Shown here one piece after another: positions 1 to 11,252 of a stretch of DNA of 64,000 nt. This stretch comes from Rosellinia necatrix (Eukaryota; Ascomycota; Sordariomycetes; Xylariales; Xylariaceae). The position numbers and the translations under genes were made by a program. Location: positions 2,790,001-2,854,000 of the forward strand of contig JAGYVD010000002.1 of the NCBI GenBank assembly GCA_021209875.1, in the 5' to 3' direction. Position 1 is the first letter of the stretch. The number at the start of each line of letters is the position of its first letter. The notes under the pieces were generated by a model. It was not told where the DNA came from. It searched no databases and saw nothing but the letters and a program-made list of their open reading frames with translations.

Positions 1-1251
1 TAAAATAATTTTATTAACTTAATAATAATTATTAATAAGCTTAATAAAGCTGTTATATTAAAAACCATAGTTTTAATAAATATAAAAGCTTATATTAAAT
101 AGTTTATATAATGCTATTAGCGTTATTATAAGTTTTTTACAGCTATAACTAGCAATAAAAATATAAATTAAACCTGTTGTTTTTAATATAAAATATGTTT
201 ATTAATAAATATTAAACAGCGTTTATTTACTGCTTATTATTTAAAAATAAATAAAGCTATAAAACAAACAAACTAAAAATATTAATATATTTATAAATAT
301 ATATTATATATATTTAATATAATTAATTTATATTATTTTTAAAAGTTATATTTGTTATAAATAATTAAAATATTATAATTATTAAACTAAGCTTTTTTAA
401 TAATTTATAAATATTATATAGCTATTATATTAATAATTAAACGTTTAATATAACTAGTTTATAATTTATAAACTTTAATTAAAACATTTATATAAAAACT
501 AAAAATAATATAAAATTTGTTTAAACAGCTATAGCTGCAACGTAATAGAACTAAAAAAAAGCTGCTAATAAATAACGCGCGCTAGCTAACAAGTTTAAAA
601 CTAAAGATTTTATTTAGCTGTTTTTTAAAAATATATAAACGCTGCAGCTATTTTAAAAATTAGCGTAGCTATATGCTAAATATTATATTATTAAAATAAT
701 TAGCTTTTATATAATAAAATTAAATATTTTAAAAATATATATAATTATTTTTATATTAAGTTTATATGCTGCATAAAAACAGATTTTTAGCTTTTTAAAC
801 GTTAAATAACAGCTAGCTTTTTTTTATATAAGCAATAAAACTTAAAAAATAAAAATAAAAATAAAAAAATATTAAAAGCTTATTAAATTAAAAAAACATA
901 AAAACTTGCAAACTAGTTATAAAAGAAAAATACGCTGAACTTATTAAAAACTTTTAAAAACTTTTAAAAATTTAAATAATAAACTGTTTTAAAAAAATAT
1001 AAAAATATATAAAATAATAATAAACTTAATATAAAAATAAAAAAATATAGCTTAAAAATAAAACATAAAAAATAATAAATAAAATAAATAAATAATATAA
1101 AATATTATATTTTTTAATTATAAATAAAATTCGTTTATAAATATATTATAAATAATTTACAAACTATAAAAAACTATTAAATAAAGCTAGCTAATTTTTT
1201 ATATTTTTTTTATGCAAGCTTTAAATAAAACAATAAGAAACGCCGCGCAAG
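1..1251 (+). mobile_element. Family C element C1, left internal part (5' end outside window)
   Basis: This AT-rich stretch is the reverse-complement counterpart of about 28910-30090 in C2. Matching landmarks are the GC-richer patch near 530-680 (ctgcaacgt, gcgcgctagctaac) and the one near 29450-29530, and the first 70 bases match 30020-30090. It ends in a 16-bp hairpin (1241-1256: arms cgccgc and gcggcg, loop gcaa) at whose edge element A1 inserted. C2 keeps the same site without the insert at 28894-28909. The sequence is RIP-decayed and no reading frame could be named. By comparison with C2 the element should begin several kb left of the window. Confidence 0.75.
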
Positions 1252-1256
1252 CGGCG
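1252..1256. repeat. Target site duplication of A1, left
   Basis: cggcg, identical to 9431-9435. It is the right end of a GC-rich hairpin in host element C1. Confidence 0.9.
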
Positions 1257-1441
1257 TAGTAAGGTTTACTAGGGGTAGTGTGGTTAAGTCTGTAAAAATA
1301 TAATGTAGAATTAAAGAAAAAAAGGCTTCTGGTCCTGCAAAGACTAGAAGCCTTAGGCTAGTACTTTATTTAATCTATATAATTTTTATTTAGCTAGCTG
1401 CGCTAGCTAAATAAAAAGCTTTTTTTTTTTTAACTGTATTA
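1257..1441 (-). repeat. LTR of A1 (3' LTR in coding sense)
   Basis: 185 bp, running from tagtaagg to actgtatta on the plus strand. It aligns along its whole length with 9246-9430 and with the solo LTR at 25183-25367. It carries both family hairpins: the ggcttctggtcc...agaagcc arms near 1323-1351 and the tagctagctgcgctagcta palindrome near 1390-1410. The right half is RIP-mutated (the pyrimidine tract is now poly-T) while the left half is better kept. No clear polypurine tract adjoins it on the internal side. Confidence 0.9.
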
Positions 1442-3099
1442 AATACCAGGGCTATAATAAAGCGTTATTATTTTTAATAATTATATAACTTTTTTTTACT
1501 GTTTATAAGGTCGGCTACGGCTTTTTTTTTAATTTTTCTAGCTAAGGTTTATTTTTTTTTTAATCTTAGTATTTTTTAATTAACTTTTTAGTACTACGTA
1601 GTTATTACTCCGATTTTTACTAGTTATTTTTATAACTATATTTTTTTTATTTAATAAAATAATTAAATCTGTTTTTAATACGGTTTATTTAATGCTTAAA
1701 AATTATTTTAATTTTAAATAAATTTTTTTTTTAAGTCCTGTTTTTAAATATTAGCTTTAATATTAGTATTTTTAATAAAAAATCTTTATTAATATTTTTA
1801 AATAATAAATATATAATTAAAATAATAAAGTAAAGATTAAAAGTTTTTAGCAATTTTAATTTATAAGCTAATTTATTAATTTTTTTTAATTTTTATAGTT
1901 TTACGCGTTATTAAAAGTATTTTTAAACAGCTTTTAAAAAATATTTTAAATAAAGTTTTAAATATATTATATTTTTATATTAAACTTTATTAATTTATAT
2001 TTATCGTTATAATATTATTTTATATATGCTGTTATAAAATTTATAAATAATTTTATATTTTTATAAAAATATTTTTATATAAATTTAATATTTTTAATAA
2101 TTATATTTATTTTTATATTAATAAAAAATTGTTTAGTTTAAATAATTAAAATTTAAAAAGCTGTTTATAAGCTAATAATTTAATAAGTTTTAAGTTTGTT
2201 TTATTTAAATTTTATTATAAAAATAATAATATATTTATTCAATTATAGTTTAAATATATATATATATAATATTAAATAGCGATTTTATTGTTTAATTTTT
2301 TGTTTATATAAACTATTATTTTATAAATAATAAAAGTTGTTATTAAAAGTTTTATTTTTATAGCTTTTAAAGCTCTGTTTAAAATTTAAAAATAAATTTA
2401 CGATTTTAATTAAAAATAATACTGCTTAATATATTTTAATTAAATAATAGAAAATGTTTAGCTAATACTTTTGCTTAGTTTTTAACAGAATATGTTTTAT
2501 TATTTAAAATAAATAATAAACGTTTTAATATAATATATATTATTATTATTAATATGTTGTAATAATTAAATTTTTTAATTGCTATAATATAATTAAAAAT
2601 AATATTTTAAATAAGCTTATAATAAAGTTTATTATAATTGTTTTTATTAGTTTAATATTTTTAGTTAAATAAATTAATAATTATTATGCAGCTTTTTAAT
2701 TAATATTATATAATTTATATTTATTATAATAATTTAAATATGTTTTTATTTTATAAGTTTTTAATTTAATAATATAAAGTTTTAATTTTTTATTATGCGC
2801 TGTTTATTAAAATAATGTTTATTATTATATATTATTGTTAAAAATTTAATTATTTATTTTTAAATATATATAATTTATATTTATTTTTTGCTTAATGTTA
2901 TATAATAAATTATTTATAATTATAAAAAGATATTTAAGCTTGAAAAAATTTGCAACGTTTTTATTGTTTTTATAAATCGCTTTTAAAACTTTTTAATATT
3001 TAAAATTTTTAATATAATCTGTTATAATTTTAGCTTTTATTATTTTTTTATTATTAGTTTTAAATATATTATTTATATATTATTTAATATTAGTTTTTA

Positions 3100-4160
3100 T
3101 TAGTTTAGATTATTTTTTTTAGTATTTATTAAGTTAGTAATATTTTTAATTAATAAAATATATTTAAAATAAAGTTTAATCTATTTAATATATAATATAT
3201 TTATAATTTATATTATAATAAATATATAAATATATTAAATAAACGTTTATTTATATAGTTAATAAATTTATTATTAAGTTTAATTTAATTTAATATGTTT
3301 TTATTATTAAATAATTAATAAAAAATTATTAAATTAATTAAAGCTTTAATTATAGTTTGCAAACGTTAATATATTTATATTATATAAGCTATTTTTAGCT
3401 TAAAAGTTTATATTTTATTTTTAGTTATAATATATAGCAACTTAAAATATTATTAATAATATTTGCATATTTAAAATTATTAATTTTAATTTTTATATAT
3501 ATTTATTTCTAATATAAAATAATATTGCTTTAAAACTTTTTTAACAAGCTATTTATTTATATATATAATATTTTTATAAAATTATAATAATAAAATATAA
3601 TATATAAACAAATTAAGTTTTAAAAGCTTTAAATCATTTTATTTTAGCTATAATTAATTTAAAATATATAAACTAATAATATGTTTAACGCTTGCTATAA
3701 TTATTAATTTTATATTGTTTTATTTTATGTTTTTATTAAATAATTCTGTTTTATATTTTTATAAAAGTTCTGCAACTTTAATATAATATAATAATAATAT
3801 ATAAAAAATCTTATATTTTTAAATATTATTTTAAAACTTTTAATTAATTAAAAATTTAAAGTTTTTAAATGCTGCTAGTTATTCTTTTATTAATAAACTT
3901 AAAGCGTTTATTTAAAAGCTTTACAGTTTAATAAAAAATATATAATAAAAGTTTTTTAGTAATAAAAAATTCTTTTTATTAAACAGCATAAAATATTATA
4001 TAAATAAGCTAAATAATCTGTTTTAATATTTAAAAATAATAATATTATTAATAAAAGCTTTATAATAATATTTATAAAAATAAAATAATTTATTTATAAA
4101 ATATTAAATATATATAAATATATTATAAAATTTTATTAAAACTATTATTAATTATTTTAG
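3100..4160 (-). pseudogene. A1 pol relic: reverse transcriptase and RNase H (Ty3/Gypsy)
   Basis: Read on the minus strand, about 4160-3835 gives a Gypsy RT block. An AYxQRFIDxLL-like segment appears as IYIQYFINKL, then YKYYYK, then the catalytic motif as AFINN (4044-4055), then NKKNFLL, IKLQSFQINALSL and LAAFKNFKF. In fungal Gypsy polymerases the corresponding order is YVQRFID, (Y/F)IDD, a KN-containing segment, YPSVxLLGxxVDALGL and a RxAAFxNLxFP segment. Both catalytic aspartates read Asn, as expected from GAT to AAT by RIP. Some 600 bp further 3', near 3100-3290, the frame resembles the RNase H C-terminus that normally reads GRxNxVPDALSRL. Numerous TAA/TAG stops make it non-coding. The family call rests on motif order and on agreement with A2 and A3; the exact clade is not resolved. 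Confidence 0.8.
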
Positions 4161-4689
4161 TTTTTAAAAATTTATTATTATAAATTAGTTTTAATAGCTA
4201 AAATAAACTATAAATTAATAAAAAAACAGTAATGTTTATAATAGTTAAATATTTTTTTTTTAATTAAAGCAATAATTATAAATTATAACAGCAATAAATA
4301 ATTATTTAAAACAGCTATTTTGTTTAAAACATATAAATTAACTATTAAATATAAATATAGTTTTTTTTATATATAAGCTATATAATAAAATTAAATATAT
4401 AAATAAAAAAACTATTAACTTATTTTATTTTATTTTGTTTATAAAGCTTATTAAATATTATATTAACTATTTTTAATTATATATATTAAAAAATATAATT
4501 AAAAATTTAGTTTTATTTATTATTAATTATTAATTAAAAATTTTTTATTTATTTTTTCATAATGTATTAATAATGCTTTAGTTTTTTAAATATTAAATAT
4601 TTTTATAATAATTTAAAAATTTTAATATTATAATATCTTTTTATATAAATAAATTATTTATTTAAAGCTTTAACTTTTTTTTTTTATTA

Positions 4690-6400
4690 GGCTTTTTTAT
4701 ATTTAATATTAATAGGATTTCTTAAATTTTAAGCTTTAGTAGTTTTTCTAACTATTTGCCTGTTTTTATTATAAACGCCTCTGTTGCATAAATCGCGTTA
4801 ATTACGTCTGTTACGCTAGTCGCGTTAGCCACTTTAAAAACTTTGTTAAAAAAAAAGCCTACTAAAAGAATATTATATTGTTTTAACGCGTTAATTATTC
4901 TAACGATTGCGCTAGTTTTTATTGCGGTTAAATCCAGCTTTTAAATTATGTTGCGTTTTTAATACATATTAAAAGCAATAACTATAATAATAAAAATTAT
5001 TAATATAAAGTTTGCTAATAAATATATATTTAATAATTTAAACTTATTAAAATATATATTTTATTTTTAAATATAAAAATATTAAAATTAATAACTAATA
5101 AAATATTTAAAAACACGTTAAATAATAAGCCGGTATTAATTAATAATATATTAATTATATTTATAGCTTTAGCTACTATTAAATTTATAGCTATTATTAC
5201 AGGTTTTAAAATTTTTTTATATATTTTTAATATTTAATTTTTAATATTACTGTTTTTAAATTATATTTATTTAAATATTTTTAAAAATAGTTTTAGTTTA
5301 AAAACAGATTAGCTATTATAACGTTTAAAAAATTATAAATTTAATTAAAACTATTATATTATTTTTTATAATAGTTTAAATATAAAAGCTTTATTTTTAA
5401 ATAGCAGTTTATATTTAATTAATACTAATATTAATGTTTTAAACGTTAAAATAACTTTTATATTAAAATTATTTTATAAACGTATAAATTTGCTTTAAAA
5501 ATATTTAAAAAATATTTTAAAATTTTTAATATTATTAAAAATAACTATATTTAAACTATAATTAATTAACTCTTTATAAATATTTAAATAATTATTTTTA
5601 ATAATATTTTAATATTATTTTTTTTATATAATTTAAACTATATTTATAAATTCTAGCTATTATAAAATTTATAATTATTATTATTTTATATATAAAATTT
5701 TAATATAGTTTTTATTTATATTTAATTTAACTATTTCTTAATTTTTAAATCTGGCTTGTTTATTTTTAAAAATATATTTAAATTTGCTTAATAATTATTT
5801 TATTATTATTAAATAAATATAACTTATATTTAAACTTATAATAATATTTTTATTATTTATAAATTTTTAATAATAACTTTAAAATATAAAAATTATTATT
5901 TTTATTTCTGTTTTTATAAAATTATATAACCTGTTAAATATTTTTAAACTATTAATATAATTAATTTATTTTTTATTTAAAGTTTATAATTTTATTATTA
6001 TTATATTTTTAACTAGTTCTACTAAAAAAACAATTTTTATATAATTTTTAATATAATATTAAAACTATTACATTTATATAAATATTAAAACAATATATTA
6101 TATAATATAAATAATATATTATATCGCTTATAAATATATTTAATTAATAATAATATATTTTAAATATATTTAGCTAAATGTTTAATATAAAGCATAATAT
6201 ATTAACTTTAGTTATATATTAAATTAAACATTTAATTATAATATTTATATAATTTATTATAATCGATTATAATAAATATTTTATTATTATTTAATTTAAA
6301 ACTAAATAAAATATAAAATAATATTATATTTAATATTATCAAGTCTAACTTAACTATATTAACGCGCTTTTTTTAATAACAATCGTATTTATTTTTACGT
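4690..6400 (-). pseudogene. A1 relic upstream of RT (gag or N-terminal pol region), unrecognised
   Basis: This part keeps more CpG than its surroundings and reads on the minus strand in one frame shared with A2 and A3. The best block (about 4930-4700) includes SAIVRIINALKQ and VANATSVTDVINAIYAT. A second block near 6170-6400 corresponds to 21541-21800 in A2. Lying 5' of the RT in coding sense, it should be Gag, protease or the start of Pol. I see no zinc knuckle (CCHC) or protease DSG/DTG motif, so no domain is assigned. Stops are TAA/TAG. Confidence 0.5.
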
Positions 6401-9245
6401 TTATTTCAGCCGTTTTTTTTTTATTACTTTTTTTTTTATTCAGGCTTACAGCTCTTTTTTTTATTTTTATTATACTACTTCTTTTTATTTTTATTTTTAT
6501 TCTAATCTATATTTTTTAACGTTTATTTTTTAATTGTTAGATTTTTATTATAGTTCTAATTATTTTTTTAATTTGCAGATATTTATTTTTTGCCGCTGCT
6601 ATTAAAAAAATCTTTATTTTAACAACTTAAATTATATATTTAGCTAAAATATTTTTTATATTAAACGCTAGAAAATATTGCTTAATTTTAAAGTTTATAC
6701 TAATTTATATAATAATTATAACACTGTATTAATTTTTATTATTAACGTTTAAAATTTTTAAAGTTTAAATATATTTTAGTTTTTTTATATAAATATAATA
6801 AAAGCAATATTTTGCTATATAATATTTTTAATAATAATTTAGTTTAAACAAAACGTTTTATTACTATAGCAGGTTATATATTAAATTAAATAGTTATTTT
6901 ATTTCAAATAACGTTTAATTTTTATACTTTAAACTTAAATTATTTATTAATAATTAGTTTATTATTTTATTATAAAACTGCTAGTTTTTTAATAATATTT
7001 AAAATATAATTAAAATCTATTAAATATTTTGTTCTGCTACTTTTAAATTTTTAAAAATAAATTAATTTTTTTATAAAACAAAACACATCTGTAAAAATAA
7101 ACTTATTTTTATTAGCTATTATTTTTATATCGTTTTTATTTTTTTATTTAAGTTAAACTAGCTAATATTAGCTTATTTTATATTATTATTATATAATAAA
7201 AAGCAAAGCTATTAAATATTTAATATTTTTTTTTAATTATTTTTTGTTTATATTTATAATTATTTTTACTACTTTAACCTTTTTAATTAAAAAGTTGTTT
7301 TAAAAGTCTTTTTTTTTTTTATTATTATTTATATTTAAGCTATTTAAATCGTTAAAATTATTGTTTATTTAAAATAGTTTAAATAAATTCTTATTACTTA
7401 TTAAATATTATAGCTTTAAAAATATTATAACAAAAATATTATAAATATATTATATTTAAACTAATATAAAATAAAAAACTTTATATATTGCTGTGCTGCT
7501 TTAATAAGCAAAGCTTTTATTAATAAATATACAGCTTATATTTTAAAACGGACTATTAAAATAATAAGTATTAATGCTACTAGAACTTATACTAGTTCTA
7601 TTAAAAGCATTAAAATAAACAATCTAAATAATAGTTTTAATGCTAGTATAACTATAGTTAAGTATTAATAACTTAAATATTAAAATTAAATAAACAGTAT
7701 TACTATATATTTAGTTGCGTTTAATACAGCTTTAAATAATTAATTAATAACGCAATAAAATATTTTAAAAACTAAAGTCTTTATATTAGCTAATATTTTA
7801 GCATTACTTAATTATTATATTAATTAATCAACTATTTTTGCTGCTTTAATATTTTCGGCATGCTTTTTTATTTTAGTTATATTATTTTTTAATTTGTTAT
7901 ATTAATTTTATAAAAAGTTTATAGCTGAAATAAATAATTTAAAAGCTTGTTTATTCGGTTTAAATTTTAACTTTTAATCTTATAATTTAAATTGCTACTA
8001 TTATAACAATTTATTTATATTTTTAACGATATAATTTTAAAATTATTTATTTTTTTAAAAAATTAAAAACTGTTATAATTATTAAACATTATTTTTTTAG
8101 GTTTAAACTAAGCGATAATTTTACATTATTTTTTTAAATAAGTTTAAAATATAAACCCACGATTTTTATTATTGTTTAATTTAAACTTGTTGCTAAACTT
8201 ATTTTAAACTATATTTTTTTTTAATATAAAATATTTAATATTTATAATTTTAATTTTTAATTTTTATATAAATTAAAAAAGTACTAGTTTAATAAACTCA
8301 AGTTTTATTAGCAAAAAATAACGTTTTTTTTGTATTATTTTTAAAACTAATAGCTTAAATTAAACTATATTAAAGCTAGGGATTTTTTAGCTTTTATAAG
8401 CTTTAAAATTAAATTTTTAACTATTAAAACTATTTTAAATTTTTAAATATTAAAAATTCTGGGTCGTTTTACGTTTTAATATACTAATAATTATAAAATA
8501 AATTAATAATAAAATAAATATATATAAGTTGTTTTATAATTAAACTAATAAATATTATTAATTGTTTTATAAATTTATACTTATATATACACTTTAAAAC
8601 AAAATTAAATTTTAAAATTAAAAATAAAATAAAAATATAATCAAGTAATACTAAAACCTGTATACTTATTAAAAAACTTAATATAAGCTTTTAAAAAATA
8701 AAACTAATAATAATTATATTTAAAATATATAATTACTACTATTTAAATATAATATTAATAAAAATTTAAAAAACAACTAATTATAATACTATAGTTATTA
8801 AACATTTAATACTAAGATAATTAAAGTTTAAAAAATAACAGATTATTTTAATATATTAATAGCTAAATATAATAATATATAAACAAGTAATAATTTAAAC
8901 GGTTTAAAAGATAATATAAAGTCGGATTTAACTGCTGTTATATTTTTTGGTTTTTATATTAGCAAAAATAAAATAATTAATAAGCTAACGCAACATATAT
9001 TAAATCGATTAATTAATTAAATTTATAAATTAATAAATATTAATAAATTTTGCCAGTAACAGCTAAGCTTAAAAGCTAATAGTTTTGCTTTTTTTAATAA
9101 ACAGCGCTGCTTAAAATATAAAAAAAAATTATATTAGAGGTTAGATATATATAAACGTTAAAAAACTAAACGTATTTTATTTGCTAGTACAAAAAAAATA
9201 AACTAAAGTATAAAGTCGTATAATTACAGGATTTACTGTATTATT

Positions 9246-9430
9246 TAATAAGGTTTATTAAAAGTAGTATAATTAAATCTATAAAAGTGTAATATAAAAT
9301 TAAAAAAAAAAGGGCTTCTGGTCCTGCAGGGACTAAAAGCCTTAGGCTAGTACCTTATCTAATCTACACAATCCTTATCTAGCTAGCTGCGCTAGCTAGA
9401 TAAAGAGCCCCCCTCTTCCTGACTGTGTCA
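9246..9430 (-). repeat. LTR of A1 (5' LTR in coding sense), well preserved right half
   Basis: 185 bp, ending gactgtgtca on plus (TGACACAGTC in coding sense). The right 110 bp have largely escaped RIP and keep a perfect stem with 13-bp arms and loop TGC (9375-9403, ttatctagctagc / gctagctagataa). The other family hairpin lies near 9314-9342. The bases just inside the LTR (leftward) do not resemble a tRNA primer-binding site starting TGG. Confidence 0.92.
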
Positions 9431-9435
9431 CGGCG
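9431..9435. repeat. Target site duplication of A1, right
   Basis: cggcg, identical to 1252-1256. Confidence 0.9.
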
Positions 9436-10995
9436 CCTAAACTATTTAATCTGTTTTAATTTTTTATTATTAAGCTTTGATTTTTTTTAAGCTTTGTTTA
9501 TAACTGGCGCAGAAGCAGCTAATATATTTAATAAAAAAAACGCAGCTGCAGCTGTTAAAGTTTTGTTAGTAATAGCTGCAGTTATACTGTTTGTTATATT
9601 ATTTTAAAACTTAACTAATTTTTGTTTATTTTTTAAGCTGTTTATAATTAATATTAAAGCAAAGCTTATGTTTTTAACGCAGTTTATATAAACTTAAAAA
9701 AAACTTTTTATAAAAAAAGTAGCAGTTGTTAAAAAGTTTATAAATAATTTGATAAATTATAATAAAATATATAAATTATTATTTATTTTTAAAACATTTT
9801 TATTATTTTTTTAATTAAATATAAATAATGCATAAAAAAATATAAATAGCAGGCAAAATATTTATATAATAAGCTTTAGTTTTTTTATTGTTTAAAAAAT
9901 TGTTTAATGCAGCTTTAAATAATAGCAATAATTTTATTTATATAATATATAAGCTAAATATAAACAGTAGTTATTAAAGTTAAAACTTATTTTTAATATT
10001 TTATTAATATAAGCTAAACGTTTTAAAAAATTTAAATAAGTTTTAATAAATTTATTTTAATTGTTTAAAAACTTATAAATATATAATAAACAGCTAATAA
10101 AAAAAACTTATAAAAATATATTTATTATATATATAAACGTTTTTAATAAAATATAAAAATATTTAATATAGTTTAAAATTATTAAAAACCTGCTTATAAA
10201 CAGCGTTAATATAAAACATAAATAGTTATAACAGCAGCTAACTTATTTTAAAACATTTTTTTTTATTTATATAATATATATAATATATAGCAGCGTGTTT
10301 TTTTTATAATTAGCTTGTAATAAGCTTATAAAAAAAAAACGTATTATTAACTTAATTAATATAAAAAGCTAAAAAGTTGCTATTTACTAGCTTGTTAACG
10401 CAGCATATATATAGCACAGCATATTTATAAGCAAAACAAAAAAAAAAGCCGCGTAAAACATTAATAAAAAGCTGGCTTACAACAAAACAGGCAGAAAGGG
10501 CCCCTAAAGCTATTATAAGCAGCATATAAACGGCTTAAATAATAGACTAAAGCACCGCAGGAATTAGGATAACTTATAGGGCTAGTTATTGTTAAAAAAA
10601 GAAAGGAAGCAAAATGCGGGCGGCCTGGGGGCTTTATATAGCCGTACGCAGGGCGGTAAAAAGTGGGGCCCAGCAGAATCCCAAAAAGCAGTCGCGCGTA
10701 AGCACTTAAAGCATTTAAAAAGCACGCAAGAACTAGCAAATAATAAACAAAAGAAATAATATTATAAAACGTTTATAAACAGCGTTAGAACATCTCGGCG
10801 GATTAAACCAACAGAAATATATATTTATATATAAATTAAAACTTATAAATAAAAAAAAACCTAATAAAAAAAAAACTTCTTTTTTTAAGCTAAAAAAAAA
10901 CTTTATTTATAAACTTAAAATATAGGCATAAAAACTATAAAACAGCTTATAACTAGCCTGCAACTTTTTTAAAAAAACATAGGAAAAAAAAATAA
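9436..10995 (+). mobile_element. Family C element C1, right internal part
   Basis: The host sequence resumes after A1 and matches the reverse complement of about 26983-28893 in C2, for example the segment with poly-T and aagctttg at 9465-9495 against 28845-28890. It is A-rich on plus, which elsewhere in this window marks the coding strand. Most is heavily mutated, but 10440-10740 is an unusually intact patch (see the relic feature there). Confidence 0.75.
10321..10860 (+). pseudogene. C1 coding relic with a well-preserved basic segment, unrecognised
   Basis: The plus-strand frame starting at 10321 stays open except for TAA and TAG, which read naturally as former CAA/CAG. Between 10590 and 10740 it gives a lysine-, arginine- and glycine-rich segment including VKKRKEAKCGRPGG and VGPSRIPKSS, followed by a helical-looking KAFKKHART stretch. 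The aligned C2 segment (about 27200-27560, reverse strand) is the same sequence with C-to-T and G-to-A changes. The basic composition suits a nucleic-acid-binding tail of a retroelement protein, but I do not recognise a family. The open frame on the opposite strand (10739-10461) is hydrophobic and is best explained as its antisense shadow. Confidence 0.5.
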
Positions 10996-11252
10996 TATTA
11001 TAAACAGTGCTTATAAAAAAATATTAACGCATAAGCTAATATAAGCAAACTATTATATATTTTTATTTTAAATAATTAATAAATAGCTTATAAACTAACT
11101 ATTAATCTTAAACTAATATAACTAGAATTAACCAGCTTTATAAAACTACGTTTTATAAGCTATGCATATACTGTTTATAACTTCTGCTATTTAATTAAAA
11201 AATAAACCTTATTTGCTACCCTAATAAATATACCTTCAGGCATAGCCCATCA
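10996..11252 (+). repeat. LTR of C1 (257 bp)
   Basis: Runs from tattataaacagtgc (originally TGTTATAGGCAGTGCC) to gcatagcccatca, giving TG...CA ends. It aligns over its length with 33786-34043 (reverse), 63598-63854 and the truncated 26796-26982 (reverse). The last 50 bases are the least mutated. It is probably the 3' LTR, because the better coding relic reads rightward into it. Confidence 0.82.

Larger units (their letters stand above)
1257..9430 (-). mobile_element. Family A Ty3/Gypsy retrotransposon copy A1, full length, RIP-inactivated
   Basis: An 8174-bp element bounded by direct 185-bp LTRs and flanked by a perfect 5-bp target duplication, cggcg (1252-1256 and 9431-9435). Its length agrees with A2 and A3 once nested inserts are removed from those (about 8.13 kb each), so it is essentially complete. 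The coding strand is minus: a reverse-transcriptase block (about 3835-4160) and an RNase H tail (about 3100-3290) read there, so the LTR at 9246-9430 is the 5' LTR. Frames are broken mainly by TAA/TAG of the kind RIP makes from CAA/CAG. The copy interrupts element C1. Confidence 0.93.

Noticed and set aside
1257..1441. Terminal inverted repeats of a DNA transposon
   Set aside because: The end repeats of A1, A2 and A3 are direct, with 5-bp TSDs and an RT in the interior.
10461..10739. 92-codon open frame on minus
   Set aside because: Hydrophobic, Leu/Phe-rich antisense of the better plus-strand relic; the plus frame gives a basic protein-like sequence with only Gln-derived stops.
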